The notes: generated by a model not told the origin, from the letters alone. 64,000 nt of DNA from Caldifermentibacillus hisashii (GCF_027568575.1 NZ_JANUVP010000008.1), one strand, 5' to 3'. Positions 16,839-25,574 are shown, numbered from the stretch's first letter. Numbers and translations: made by a program.

Positions 16839-17831
16839 ATGTGTGAAATCCATATTCTCCAAATTCTGCCCATGTATCATGTTCATGGTGAAGAAATTTT
16901 AAAAAGGAGTGCCAAAGTAACGAAATTTGTTACATTTAATGAACAGGAAATTATTCGGTTTTTACATGACAATGAGGATGTTGATGGAATCATCTTGCGC
17001 GCGCCTGCAAAAATTACCCGAGCAATCATTGATGCGTGTAAAAATGTTAAGGCAATCTCAGGGGCAGGTGTTGGTTTAGATAATATTGATGTGGACTATG
17101 CGACGAAAAAAGGTATTCCTGTACTACATGCACCTAAATTAAATAGTCAGGCAACTGCTGAACATACGGTATGTTTAATTTTGGCAACAATGAAAAATCT
17201 CATTCAATTTCATCAAGAAACTAAAAAAGGGAATTTCAATTTCCGTGATGGTCAATTTACTTATGAAGTGAAGGGAAAAACACTTGGATTAGTTGGTTTC
17301 GGTACCATTGCCCAAAAAGTTGCGAAAATTATGCGTGTTGGTTTTGATATGGAAGTGATTGCCTATGTCCGTGAAATGAACCAAAAAAAGATGGAAATAG
17401 CAAAATCTTTGGATTTGAAACTAACAACATCAATTCATGAAGTATTTAAAGAAAGCGATATTGTTAGCTTGCATATTCCATTAACCAACGATACGAGGAA
17501 CATGATAAACAAGGAATTTTTCCATATGATGAAGCCAACTGCTGTACTTATTAATACAGCAAGAGGCGGAATCATAAATGAAATCGATTTATATGAAGCA
17601 CTAAAAGAGAAAAAAATCTTTCGAGCGGGAATTGATGTATTTTCTGAAGAGCCCCCGAATAAAAATCACCCATTTTTTGAATTGGATGAAGTAATTATGA
17701 CTCCTCATATGGGGGGAATAAGTGTTGAAGCTGCAAGGAAGACTTCAGAAATTATTGCGGAAAATTTAATAAAAACGATAAAAGGGGAAAAACCGTCTAC
17801 AATGGTTAATTATAACCAATTGTTTGGATAA
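16839..17831 (+). CDS. D-isomer-specific 2-hydroxyacid dehydrogenase
   Basis: A 330-aa NAD-dependent dehydrogenase of the phosphoglycerate/glycerate dehydrogenase family. SGAGVGLDNIDVDYATKKGI opens the core, LGLVGFGTIAQKVAK is the NAD-binding loop, and the catalytic triad is visible as Arg in INTARGGII, Glu in DVFSEEPP and His in MTPHMGG. GGGAGG lies upstream of the ATG. It interconverts a 2-hydroxyacid and 2-oxoacid. It follows the thiolase by 63 bp without a terminator, so it is probably part of the same transcript, though its place in the pathway is unclear. Confidence 0.88.
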   Translation: MCEIHILQILPMYHVHGEEILKRSAKVTKFVTFNEQEIIRFLHDNEDVDGIILRAPAKITRAIIDACKNVKAISGAGVGLDNIDVDYATKKGIPVLHAPKLNSQATAEHTVCLILATMKNLIQFHQETKKGNFNFRDGQFTYEVKGKTLGLVGFGTIAQKVAKIMRVGFDMEVIAYVREMNQKKMEIAKSLDLKLTTSIHEVFKESDIVSLHIPLTNDTRNMINKEFFHMMKPTAVLINTARGGIINEIDLYEALKEKKIFRAGIDVFSEEPPNKNHPFFELDEVIMTPHMGGISVEAARKTSEIIAENLIKTIKGEKPSTMVNYNQLFG

Positions 17832-17920
17832 TCCGGTTCGAAATTAATGATACTTAAGTTTTCCCGAATATCATTGCAACTGAAAGAAAATCGAATATTA
17901 ACTCGCAAGGTGGGTTTATA

Positions 17921-19009
17921 ATGAAACGTTTGAAAATAGCTTTAATACCTGGTGATGGTATTGGAAAAGAAGTTCTTCAGGAGGGTGTAAAAGTATTAAA
18001 AACAATTGATAAAATCGATAATAACTTATTTTTTGAATTTGAAGAGTTCCCTTGGGGCTGTGATTACTATGTTAAGAACGGAAAAATGATGGACGATAAT
18101 GGTTTGGAACAATTAAAAGATTTTGATGCAATTTATCTTGGTGCAGTGGGTCATCCGAGCGTCCCGGACCATGTGTCATTATGGGACTTGTTGTTAAAAA
18201 TTCGAAAAGGATTTGATCAGTATGTCAACTTAAGGGAGATAACGTTATTAAATCAATCATTAACACCATTAAAGGATAAAAGTGAAGAAGATATTGACTT
18301 TCTTGTTATTAGAGAGAATAGTGAAGGTGAGTATGCCGGCGTTGGTGAATGGATGAATAAAGGAACCCCGGAAGAAGTTGTGTTGCAAACCAGTGTTTTT
18401 TCTCGAAAGGGCACGGAACGAATTATTCGTTATGCTTTTGAAGAAGCACGACGCCAAAAAAAATCGTTGACGAGTATCAGTAAGGGAAATGCATTGAATT
18501 ATTCAATGGTATTTTGGGATCAAGTGTTCAATGAAATTAGTCAGGAATATCCGGACGTAAAAACGTACTCGTATTTAGTTGATGCCGCGAGTATGTATTT
18601 TATAAAGGAACCTGAAAGATTTGAAATTGTTGTAACGACCAATTTGTTTGGCGATATTCTTACAGATTTGGGTGCTGCCATTACTGGAGGGCTTGGTCTT
18701 GCTGCTGGTGCAAATATTAATCCGGAAAGGCAATTTCCACCAATGTTCGAACCCATTCACGGTTCCGCACCTGATATTGCCGGGAAAGGTATTGCGAACC
18801 CGCTTGCCGCAATTTGGTCTGTTGCTCAAATGATGGAATATTTTCATGAAGGTAATTGGAAAGATTATATTATTGAATCCATAAGAGTCCTATTAAAAGA
18901 AGGAAGGTACTTAACGAGGGATTTAGGTGGGAAATCTCTTACAACTGAAACAGGAGATCGATTGATAGAAATATTGACTCAGATGGTAACGGAGAACAAA
19001 AGTAAGTGA
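17921..19009 (+). CDS. Tartrate / D-malate dehydrogenase-like decarboxylating dehydrogenase
   Basis: A 362-aa member of the isocitrate/isopropylmalate dehydrogenase family, closest in pattern to tartrate dehydrogenase / D-malate dehydrogenase (TtuC/YcsA). IALIPGDGIGKEV opens it; FEEFPWGCDYYVKNGKMM and HVSLWDLLLKIRKGFDQYVN are typical of that subgroup; NLFGDILTDLGAAI carries metal-binding aspartates. Such enzymes oxidatively decarboxylate D-malate to pyruvate and act on tartrate. Last gene of the run, ending 5 bp before a hairpin. A weak AAGGTGGG site precedes the ATG. Confidence 0.85.
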   Translation: MKRLKIALIPGDGIGKEVLQEGVKVLKTIDKIDNNLFFEFEEFPWGCDYYVKNGKMMDDNGLEQLKDFDAIYLGAVGHPSVPDHVSLWDLLLKIRKGFDQYVNLREITLLNQSLTPLKDKSEEDIDFLVIRENSEGEYAGVGEWMNKGTPEEVVLQTSVFSRKGTERIIRYAFEEARRQKKSLTSISKGNALNYSMVFWDQVFNEISQEYPDVKTYSYLVDAASMYFIKEPERFEIVVTTNLFGDILTDLGAAITGGLGLAAGANINPERQFPPMFEPIHGSAPDIAGKGIANPLAAIWSVAQMMEYFHEGNWKDYIIESIRVLLKEGRYLTRDLGGKSLTTETGDRLIEILTQMVTENKSK

Positions 19010-19013
19010 AACT

Positions 19014-19072
19014 CCATCAGTGGGGGTTTTCTTCCCCACTGATGGTTAGTTGAACCAATTGGATGGGCATAT
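19014..19072 (-). repeat. Dispersed repeat R1, copy B, with hairpin ending the catabolic run
   Basis: A perfect 12-bp stem CCATCAGTGGGG/CCCCACTGATGG (19014-19045) follows the last catabolic gene. On the minus strand the R1 motif ATTGGTTCAACTAACCATCA leads into it. There is no T run, so it may stabilise the 3' end or act as a weak terminator. Confidence 0.75.
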
Positions 19073-19087
19073 GAATAAACCATTGTT

Positions 19088-20023
19088 TTAAAAAAGATAT
19101 GAAATAATAAACCCAATTGAAAGTAAGAATCCGAAATAGGTATTGGTTTGGGCGGTTGCTTTCATTGCCGGCATCATTTCAATGGGAATCGTCTTTCCAA
19201 TAAATTTTTTTACTGCCTGATAAGCTTTTGGTGAACTGAGAAAGACAACAAGTAACCATGGAGATAAATCTGCAAATAAAATTAGTGCAAGAATCCATAA
19301 ATAAGAAATAAGAAAAGCAACTGCCAGTATTTTGATGGCATTTTCCCGTCCGACCAGAATCGGCAAGGTTTTTCGACCATGTTCTTTGTCTCCGTTCAGA
19401 TCACGAATATTATTCGATAGATTAATAGCCCCAATTAAAATCGTAGTCGGGATAGAGACAAGAATACTTGTTGCAGTGATTGTCCCCGTTTGGATATAAA
19501 ATGAAATCAAGATGATATTTATTCCCATAAATAAACCTGACAACAACTCGCCAAAGGGTGTTGATGAGATTGGTAAAGGTCCGCCGGTATATAAATAACC
19601 GATAAGAATGGATACCGACCCGACGAGTGCTACCCACCAACTGCTGTTCATGGAAATATAGACCCCTAATAAAACAGACAGGGCAATTAAAGTAATGGCA
19701 AGATTTAAAATTACTTTTGGGTGAACTCCTTCACGAACAATGGTACCGCCAATTCCCACGGACTTTTCGTTATCCAACCCTCTTTTATAATCATAGTATT
19801 CATTAAACATATTTGTAGCGGCTTGAATTAATAAACTGGCAATTAGCATGGCAAGAAACAGATCGAATTTGATTGGCGTTATTTCATAGGCGATCACCGT
19901 TCCTAAAATGACGGGCACAAATGATGCGGTTAATGTATGCGGTCTCGTCAGCTGCCACCATACTTGCCATTCCTTTTTATTAGGATTCAAGTTTGCCTGA
20001 TTTGACTGAATCCTAGGTTGCAT
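19088..20023 (-). CDS. menA: 1,4-dihydroxy-2-naphthoate polyprenyltransferase
   Basis: A 311-aa UbiA-type prenyltransferase with about eight membrane segments. NMFNEYYDYKRGLDNE and NNIRDLNGDKEHGRKTLP are the two Asp-rich Mg/diphosphate sites. It joins a polyprenyl chain to dihydroxynaphthoate, giving demethylmenaquinone. GAGGAG lies 7 bp before the ATG. It is divergent from menB-menE across 500 bp, where I find no gene. That gap would hold menF, menD and menH in relatives I recall. Confidence 0.93.
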   Translation of the reverse strand: MQPRIQSNQANLNPNKKEWQVWWQLTRPHTLTASFVPVILGTVIAYEITPIKFDLFLAMLIASLLIQAATNMFNEYYDYKRGLDNEKSVGIGGTIVREGVHPKVILNLAITLIALSVLLGVYISMNSSWWVALVGSVSILIGYLYTGGPLPISSTPFGELLSGLFMGINIILISFYIQTGTITATSILVSIPTTILIGAINLSNNIRDLNGDKEHGRKTLPILVGRENAIKILAVAFLISYLWILALILFADLSPWLLVVFLSSPKAYQAVKKFIGKTIPIEMMPAMKATAQTNTYFGFLLSIGFIISYLF

Positions 20024-20523
20024 AAAACTCTCTCCTCTAAAAGAAATATTTTTGAAAAACTTGTGAACATCCCTATCTTCAGTTTATGGATTCGGTACAA
20101 TTGTGTCAATTAAATAGACAAGTTTTTTCAGCGAATCTGTATGTAATTGTTGGAAATAAGATTATCCGGTAAAGAACATCAGAACATCGGACTTTAGCAG
20201 ATAATCGAAAAAAGTTTCCGGGGAAATAGAATGATCATAAACTCACAATATTAAATGGAAGTATCAAATTTAAGAGATAGATTCTAAAAGCAAATCACGT
20301 AGAAAACCGGGATCAGTATAGTAAAAACGTGCAATTTTAATAAAAGGATAAAAGTTCAAGAAATATCCCTCATAAAAATGAAAAAATAAGATGGAAATCA
20401 AATTTTGCTCTTCCCCGGGTTAATCCCGTGGAAAAATGGGATAAGTTTGGTAAAATAAATATGGACATTTTGTTAAAATATCCAATAAATTTTCGTGAAT
20501 ACAGTTAAAGAAGGAGGATTATA

Positions 20524-21342
20524 ATGGCGAGAGAATGGATTCGTGAACGGGAATATGAAGATATTATTTATGAAACCTATAATGGCATTGCCAAAATTAC
20601 GATCAATCGTCCGGAAGTTCGAAATGCTTTCCGACCAAAAACTGTTACAGAAATGATTGACGCATTCAGTTATGCCCGTGATGATTCGAAAATCGGGGTG
20701 ATTATTTTAACCGGTGCCGGCGATAAAGCATTCTGTTCCGGCGGTGATCAAAAGGTCCGTGGGGATGGAGGATATGTCGGTGAAGATAATATTCCACGCC
20801 TGAATGTTTTGGATTTGCAACGGCTAATCCGTGTAATTCCAAAGCCGGTAATTGCAATGGTAGCCGGGTATGCCATTGGTGGCGGACATGTATTACATAT
20901 TGTCTGTGATTTAACGATTGCTGCAGACAATGCCATTTTTGGACAAACCGGTCCGAAAGTCGGCAGTTTTGACGGCGGATATGGTGCCGGTTATTTGGCC
21001 CGAATTGTCGGTCATAAAAAAGCGCGGGAAATTTGGTATTTATGCCGCCAATATAATGCACAGGAAGCACTGGAAATGGGACTTGTCAATACAGTAGTAC
21101 CGTTAGAACAGTTGGAAGACGAAACTGTGAAATGGTGTGAAGAAATTTTAGAAAAGAGTCCGACAGCTATCCGTTTCTTAAAAGCTGCCTTTAACGCTGA
21201 TTCTGACGGGTTGGCAGGTATTCAACAGTTGGCAGGGGACGCAACATTATTATTTTACACAACGGATGAGGCAAAAGAAGGTCGGGATGCCTTCAAAGAA
21301 AAACGGAAACCGGATTTTGATCAATTCCCGAGATTTCCGTAA
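20524..21342 (+). CDS. menB: 1,4-dihydroxy-2-naphthoyl-CoA synthase
   Basis: A 272-aa crotonase-fold enzyme, the usual MenB length. FCSGGDQKVRGDGGYVGED and FGQTGPKVGSFDGGYGAGY are MenB signatures that distinguish it from hydratases. It cyclises o-succinylbenzoyl-CoA in menaquinone synthesis. GAAGGAGG precedes the ATG. A terminator-like hairpin separates it from menE 78 bp downstream. The 500-bp region 20024-20523 upstream is AT-rich and non-coding as far as I can see, with no decayed gene recognised. Confidence 0.96.
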   Translation: MAREWIREREYEDIIYETYNGIAKITINRPEVRNAFRPKTVTEMIDAFSYARDDSKIGVIILTGAGDKAFCSGGDQKVRGDGGYVGEDNIPRLNVLDLQRLIRVIPKPVIAMVAGYAIGGGHVLHIVCDLTIAADNAIFGQTGPKVGSFDGGYGAGYLARIVGHKKAREIWYLCRQYNAQEALEMGLVNTVVPLEQLEDETVKWCEEILEKSPTAIRFLKAAFNADSDGLAGIQQLAGDATLLFYTTDEAKEGRDAFKEKRKPDFDQFPRFP

Positions 21343-21355
21343 AACTCAAGTAGAC

Positions 21356-21380
21356 AAGGGGCTGAACTGAGCCCCTTTAA
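21356..21380 (+). terminator. Hairpin after menB
   Basis: AAGGGGCT-GAACTG-AGCCCCTTT, an 8-bp GC-rich stem followed by a short T-rich stretch; probably partial termination before menE. Confidence 0.7.
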
Positions 21381-21419
21381 TTTTCATTCTTAAGCATTAA
21401 AGTAAAGTCAGGTGGAAAA

Positions 21420-22922
21420 ATGACAGGTTTTCAAACAATTCCGAACTGGTTACGGAAACGGGCATATTTAACTCCGAACCGAGTTGCTGTCCATTTCAAT
21501 GGTCAAGAAATAACTTTTCAAGCGTTGTACGAAAAGGCAAAAGAAGCAGCGGAAAAAATCCATAGTGCCGGAGTGCAAAAAGGTGACCATGTTGCGGTTT
21601 TACTAAAGAATCATCTAGATATGGTCGTTATTCTTCATGCTTTACAATTGCTTGGTTGTCCGGCCGTTTTATTAAACGGTCGGCTTCAAGCGAATGAACT
21701 GATTTTTCAAATTACAGACAGTCGTGCACAATATTTAATTAGTGAAGCGGATTTCACGGACCAATGTTCAGCAATAGAATCATTTTGTTCTAAGCCGATA
21801 CTATGGATTGAAAAATTTCATCATTATGGAAGGATGTCCTTTGAAGAAGTGGCTGATTTTCCGTTTGATGAGGTTTGCACCATTATGTATACATCGGGAA
21901 CAACAGGCAAACCTAAAGGGGTTTTGCAAACTTACGGGAATCATTGGTCAAGTGCAATTGGCTCTGCATTGAATTTAGGTTTACAGGAAAACGATGCCTG
22001 GTTGACTGCTGTACCGCTTTTCCATATTAGCGGTTTTTCCACTTTAATTCGAAGTGTTTTATACGGGATTCCGATTGTATTGTTTGAAAAATTTGAGGAG
22101 GAAAAAATTAATCAAGCATTAGTTGACGGAAAAGCAACAATCATGTCAGTGGTAAGCACTATGCTCCAACGAATGATTCAGCAACTTGGCAGCCGAAATT
22201 ATCATCCTTCATTTCGTTGTATGTTGACCGGTGGGGGACCGGTTCCGTTGAGCCTTTTAGAAACATGTAATCAGAAAAATATTCCCGTTTTTCAGACCTA
22301 TGGATTAACGGAAACCTCCTCACAAATTGTTACGTTGGCACCGGAAGATAGTATTAGAAAACTTGGTTCTGCCGGTAAGCCATTATTTTTTAGTGATATT
22401 CGCATTGAAAAAGATGGCGAAATTGCCTCGCCTAATCAAGTAGGGGAAATTGTTGTCAAAGGCCCGAATGTGACAAAGGGATATTTTAATCGAAATGAAG
22501 CGAATCAAACAAGTTTTACAAAAGATGGTTGGTTTCATACCGGGGATATCGGTTATTTGGATGAAGAAGGATTTTTGTTTGTTTTAGATCGACGTTCGGA
22601 TTTAATTATTTCCGGTGGCGAAAATATTTATCCTTCTGAAATTGAGAACGTGATTCATAGACATCCTGCCATAAAAGAGGTCAGTGTGGTCGGAATGGAA
22701 GATTCTTTTTGGGGACAAATTCCGGTGGCATTTTTTGTCGCAAAAGATGGCTGTCAAGTGACAAATATCGAGTTGGAGGAATTTTGTGTAAAAAAATTAG
22801 CAAAGTATAAAGTTCCAAAGCGGTGGATTGAATTGGATGAAATACCGAAAAACGCAGCGAATAAAGTCCTTCGCAGAGTGTTAAAAGAAAAGCTTAACAA
22901 TAAAAAGGTCTCCCGGGAATAA
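21420..22922 (+). CDS. menE: o-succinylbenzoate-CoA ligase
   Basis: A 500-aa AMP-forming acyl-CoA ligase. IMYTSGTTGKPKGV is the P-loop-like motif, QTYGLTETSSQ the adenylation motif, GWFHTGDIGYLDEEG and LDRRSDLIISGGENIYPSE complete the core. It activates o-succinylbenzoate for MenB. Assignment as MenE rather than another acyl ligase rests on size and on following menB. menC, which follows menE in B. subtilis as I recall, is absent; a terminator and a convergent gene come next. Confidence 0.92.
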   Translation: MTGFQTIPNWLRKRAYLTPNRVAVHFNGQEITFQALYEKAKEAAEKIHSAGVQKGDHVAVLLKNHLDMVVILHALQLLGCPAVLLNGRLQANELIFQITDSRAQYLISEADFTDQCSAIESFCSKPILWIEKFHHYGRMSFEEVADFPFDEVCTIMYTSGTTGKPKGVLQTYGNHWSSAIGSALNLGLQENDAWLTAVPLFHISGFSTLIRSVLYGIPIVLFEKFEEEKINQALVDGKATIMSVVSTMLQRMIQQLGSRNYHPSFRCMLTGGGPVPLSLLETCNQKNIPVFQTYGLTETSSQIVTLAPEDSIRKLGSAGKPLFFSDIRIEKDGEIASPNQVGEIVVKGPNVTKGYFNRNEANQTSFTKDGWFHTGDIGYLDEEGFLFVLDRRSDLIISGGENIYPSEIENVIHRHPAIKEVSVVGMEDSFWGQIPVAFFVAKDGCQVTNIELEEFCVKKLAKYKVPKRWIELDEIPKNAANKVLRRVLKEKLNNKKVSRE

Positions 22923-22941
22923 TAATTTCTCCGGGGACCTT
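22904..22941 (+). terminator. Bidirectional terminator between menE and the zinc-binding lipoprotein gene
   Basis: AAAGGTCTCCCGG pairs with CCGGGGACCTTT (one mismatch) around an AT-rich loop and is flanked by A and T runs. It overlaps the end of menE. Confidence 0.8.
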
Positions 22942-22958
22942 TTTGAGTGCTAATTGGA

Positions 22959-23936
22959 CTATTCATTTAATGCTGTTTTCAATGTTTCCAAGTTTTTCTC
23001 CATTAATGAGAAATAATCTTCACCGTTTTTCAGATCATTTTCAGTCAAAACCGATAAATTATGAATCGGTAGTGTTGAAATATTTGTTTCAGATTGAATC
23101 ACATCAACAAGTTTATTGTGGACATTTTGTTCCACGAGAACATATTTCAATTGATTGGCTTTTACTTCATCGACTATTGCCATTAATTGCTTTTGCGTCG
23201 GTTCTTGAGAAGTAGATATGCCGGAAATATTGAGTTGTTCGAGTCCGTAGCGTTCTTCCCAATATCCGTAGGCTGCATGGGAAACAATAAATTTTTTCAC
23301 TTTTGCCTGGTTGGCAACTTCTGTAAATTGTTTATTTAACTGTTCCAACTGAGTTTTTAATGATTCGAAGTTTTTTTCAAACGTTTCTTTTTGTTCGGGC
23401 ATTTTTTCTATTAAGTTCTCTTTAATTGCATTGGCCAGCTCAATGGAATAAACTGGGTCTAACCATATATGAGGGTCCACGCCGCCATGATCATGTCCAT
23501 GCTCTTCATCTTCTGAATGTTCTGCATGATCTGAATGCCCGTTGTCATTTTCATGTGTTGCCAGATGAACTTGTTCCCCAACCGGAACAACCTTAACTCC
23601 TTCTTCTTTTAAAATCGGTTGTGCTTTTTTAACAAATCCTTCAAGGTTATATCCGATTGCAAAAAATAAATCGCCATTCGCCATGTCAATAATTTCTTTT
23701 TGTGTCGGTTCATAGGAATGTTCATCAACACCGGGCGGATAGATGGATTGAACATCAACATAATCACCGCCAATTTTTTTCGTAAAGTCAGCCAACGGGA
23801 ATACGGTCGTGTAAACGGAAATTTTTCCATCTGATTTTGTGTCGGCAGAGTTTGTTTTATTTTCTGGTCCACAACCATTTAAAATAACGGTAAAAATAAA
23901 AGTGAGTGTGAGAATAGCTAATTTTCCTTTACCCAT
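22959..23936 (-). CDS. znuA: Zinc ABC transporter substrate-binding lipoprotein
   Basis: A 325-aa cluster A-I metal-binding protein. The N-terminus is a signal peptide ending in lipobox LNGC, so it is anchored outside the membrane. A His/Asp-rich loop at about 125-150 (HSDHAEHSEDEEHGHDH) followed by DPHIWLDP, and SHAAYGYWEERYGLEQ further on, are typical of ZnuA/AdcA. It captures Zn2+ for a ZnuBC permease, but no permease or ATPase gene lies beside it. Two Zur-like operators upstream support zinc-responsive control. Confidence 0.93.
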   Translation of the reverse strand: MGKGKLAILTLTFIFTVILNGCGPENKTNSADTKSDGKISVYTTVFPLADFTKKIGGDYVDVQSIYPPGVDEHSYEPTQKEIIDMANGDLFFAIGYNLEGFVKKAQPILKEEGVKVVPVGEQVHLATHENDNGHSDHAEHSEDEEHGHDHGGVDPHIWLDPVYSIELANAIKENLIEKMPEQKETFEKNFESLKTQLEQLNKQFTEVANQAKVKKFIVSHAAYGYWEERYGLEQLNISGISTSQEPTQKQLMAIVDEVKANQLKYVLVEQNVHNKLVDVIQSETNISTLPIHNLSVLTENDLKNGEDYFSLMEKNLETLKTALNE

Positions 23937-23965
23937 AAATTCCTCCTTAAATAATTGGTGATTTA

Positions 23966-24021
23966 TAAATCGGAATAATTACGATTTAGTTTCTAAGATA
24001 AATCGTATTCATTACGATTTA
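23966..24021 (-). promoter_or_regulatory. Two tandem Zur-type operators
   Basis: Two 23-bp imperfect palindromes at 23966-23988 (half-sites TAAATCGGAA and ATTACGATTTA) and 23999-24021 (TAAATCGTAT and ATTACGATTTA). Both match the Bacillus Zur box built on AAATCGTAAT and its complement. Their centres are 33 bp apart, about three helical turns, and they lie 30-85 bp before the znuA start. Confidence 0.85.
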
Positions 24022-24088
24022 GCATATTAATATCATAATTTATTTTTTTCCATTATGCAAGAAAAAATTTGAAAAAGAAACTTGGGTC

Positions 24089-24170
24089 TTGATGGTTAGT
24101 TGAACCCCCACCTATTTTTTTGTAAACTCGAAAATCTTGGGGCGGGTTTACTGCCCGTTAAGGTGGGAAA
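24089..24170 (-). repeat. Dispersed repeat R1, copy C (internally shortened)
   Basis: In reverse it has CCCACCTTAACGGGCAGTAA, GATTTTCGAGTTTACAAA, AGGTGGGGG and TTCAACTAACCATCA. It lacks the segment CGTAAAGGTCCGATTGG found between the last two in copy H. Confidence 0.75.
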
Positions 24171-24179
24171 CTTTTTTCT

Positions 24180-24470
24180 TTATTTCTCAACTTTTTTCAT
24201 ATTTGGGTTCGAATTCTTTTCGTTCGCATCTCCTTTTTTAGACCGAAACGACCATTCAAGTGGAACGGGGTCGATACCACCGGGATGGAGAGGGTGGCAT
24301 TTTAAAATTCGTTTGACCGTTAAATAGCCGCCTTTTAATACGCCGAATCGCTGAATTGCTTCCAAACCGTATTGGGAGCAAGTAGGATAAAATCGACAGC
24401 TTGGTGGTGTCGCCGGGGAAATAAATTTTTGATAGAAACGAATGAGCCCGATAAATATGTTTTTTAACAT
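24180..24470 (-). CDS. yidD: Membrane protein insertion efficiency factor YidD
   Basis: A 96-aa small basic protein with the YidD core: IRFYQKFISP, CRFYPTCSQYGLEAI and KRILKCHPLHPGGIDPVP. YidD assists YidC-mediated insertion of membrane proteins at the inner face of the membrane. ATG 24470 is preferred because an AAAAGG tract lies upstream and the protein then begins at the conserved MLKNIF; ATGs at 24479 and 24512 are in frame but poorly placed. The hydrophilic tail after WSFRSKKG, rich in Asn and Lys, goes beyond the ~75-aa B. subtilis homologue. Confidence 0.9.
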   Translation of the reverse strand: MLKNIFIGLIRFYQKFISPATPPSCRFYPTCSQYGLEAIQRFGVLKGGYLTVKRILKCHPLHPGGIDPVPLEWSFRSKKGDANEKNSNPNMKKVEK

Positions 24471-24573
24471 TGTTTGCTTCATCCTTTTTGGGAAATAAAA
24501 TAACCTGGTCATGGGGAAATGTTCAAATTATATCTATAGCTTGTTCAAAGTAATTGTTTTAAAATAAAGCTAT

Positions 24574-24619
24574 GGAGAATTAAGGATTACTTAGTAAAAA
24601 TTTCCTAATTCTCTAATAT
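24574..24619. terminator. Possible hairpin between yidD and dps
   Basis: AGAATTAAGGA and TCCTAATTCT face each other over about 20 nt in the gap upstream of both divergent genes. The pairing is imperfect, so it may be regulatory rather than a terminator. Confidence 0.3.
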
Positions 24620-24709
24620 GATTTTTTTATTTGCTTTTTTCTTACATAATTGTATCATGTTCTGAAAAAAGTATATAAAGAAATGTGTCATAAATAAGGA
24701 GGAATTATT

Positions 24710-25144
24710 ATGAACGCAGAATTAAAACAAAATATGAACAAATTGGTTGCGGATTTAAATGTCCTTTATATGAAAATTCATCACTTCCATTGGTTTGTGA
24801 AAGGCCCGAACTTCTTTACTTTACATGCAAAATTTGAAGAACTTTATAATGAAGTAACCGAACATAACGACAGTATTGCTGAACGGTTATTACAATTAAA
24901 TGAAAAACCAATTTCCACATTAAAAGAATGTCTCGATCTTGCTACAGTGAAAGAAGCAAGTAAAGTCGGAACCGATGTTGAAATGGTGGAAGAGCTTGTT
25001 AACGATTTAGAAACGATAGACAAGGAATTAACAGCTACAATGGAATTGGCCGGTGATGATGAAGGAACCGCCGATTTATTACTGGGAATCAGTGAAAGCT
25101 TCCAAAAACATATTTGGATGTTTAAAGCTTTTTTAGGAAAATAA
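24710..25144 (+). CDS. dps: Dps family ferritin-like DNA-protection protein
   Basis: A 144-aa four-helix protein of the Dps/MrgA family. YMKIHHFHWFVKGPNFFTLH with HAKFEELYNEVTEHNDSIAE, starting near residue 20, gives the ferroxidase ligands shared between subunits of the 12-mer. It oxidises Fe2+ with peroxide, stores iron and can bind DNA under stress. AAGGAGG lies 8 bp before the ATG. It is monocistronic with a strong terminator. No clear sigma-B or PerR site was found by eye. Confidence 0.94.
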   Translation: MNAELKQNMNKLVADLNVLYMKIHHFHWFVKGPNFFTLHAKFEELYNEVTEHNDSIAERLLQLNEKPISTLKECLDLATVKEASKVGTDVEMVEELVNDLETIDKELTATMELAGDDEGTADLLLGISESFQKHIWMFKAFLGK

Positions 25145-25156
25145 GCAAATGACAAA

Positions 25157-25205
25157 GGCTGTTATTGGTAATATGTATTGTTATTACCAATAACAGCCGT
25201 TTTTA
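25157..25205 (+). terminator. Terminator of dps
   Basis: A perfect 16-bp stem beginning GGCTGTTATTGGTAAT and its complement, 10-nt loop, then GTTTTTATT. It probably also serves the convergent small gene. Confidence 0.92.
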
Positions 25206-25457
25206 TTAATGAATATATGTATCCTTGTCATGAATTGAGCCTAATTGTTGATCTTGGACTAGTTTTTCTCGCAATTTATAGGCTATATATGTACCGGTTA
25301 TTTGATAAAGTTCCTGCTGATTCAGCTCGGAAAGAATGTTTAACATATCTTGTTTGGATAATTCCTGCATGATTGAACTTACTAAAATCTCGATATCTTC
25401 GTCGTCAGCAGTCAATTTCTTTTTGTAAAAATCATATAATTCATCGACGAACTTCAT
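25206..25457 (-). CDS. Small conserved Bacillaceae protein (DUF6154-like)
   Basis: An 83-aa acidic, probably all-helical protein (VDELYDFYKKKLTADDEDIE, then QQELYQITGTYIAYKL) without signal peptide. It resembles a small Bacillaceae family I recall as DUF6154; function unknown. AAAGGAGG stands before the ATG at proper spacing, so translation is credible. Confidence 0.7.
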   Translation of the reverse strand: MKFVDELYDFYKKKLTADDEDIEILVSSIMQELSKQDMLNILSELNQQELYQITGTYIAYKLREKLVQDQQLGSIHDKDTYIH

Positions 25458-25574
25458 GATCCAAAACCTCCTTTATCTGTAATTTGGAGCAATCATCGAA
25501 CAAACAATCTGTCAGCCTTACTACCTATATTTTATATCTATATGTAAAAATAAACAAACTTATAACACCATTTA

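Noticed and set aside
5990..19009. Integrative element next to the tRNA cluster
   Set aside because: No integrase, no tRNA 3'-end direct repeat and no phage or conjugation gene was seen; the position beside tRNA genes alone is not enough.
20024..20523. Remnants of menF, menD or menH in the menA-menB gap
   Set aside because: No recognisable peptide of these proteins was found in any frame by eye; the gap appears plain AT-rich DNA.
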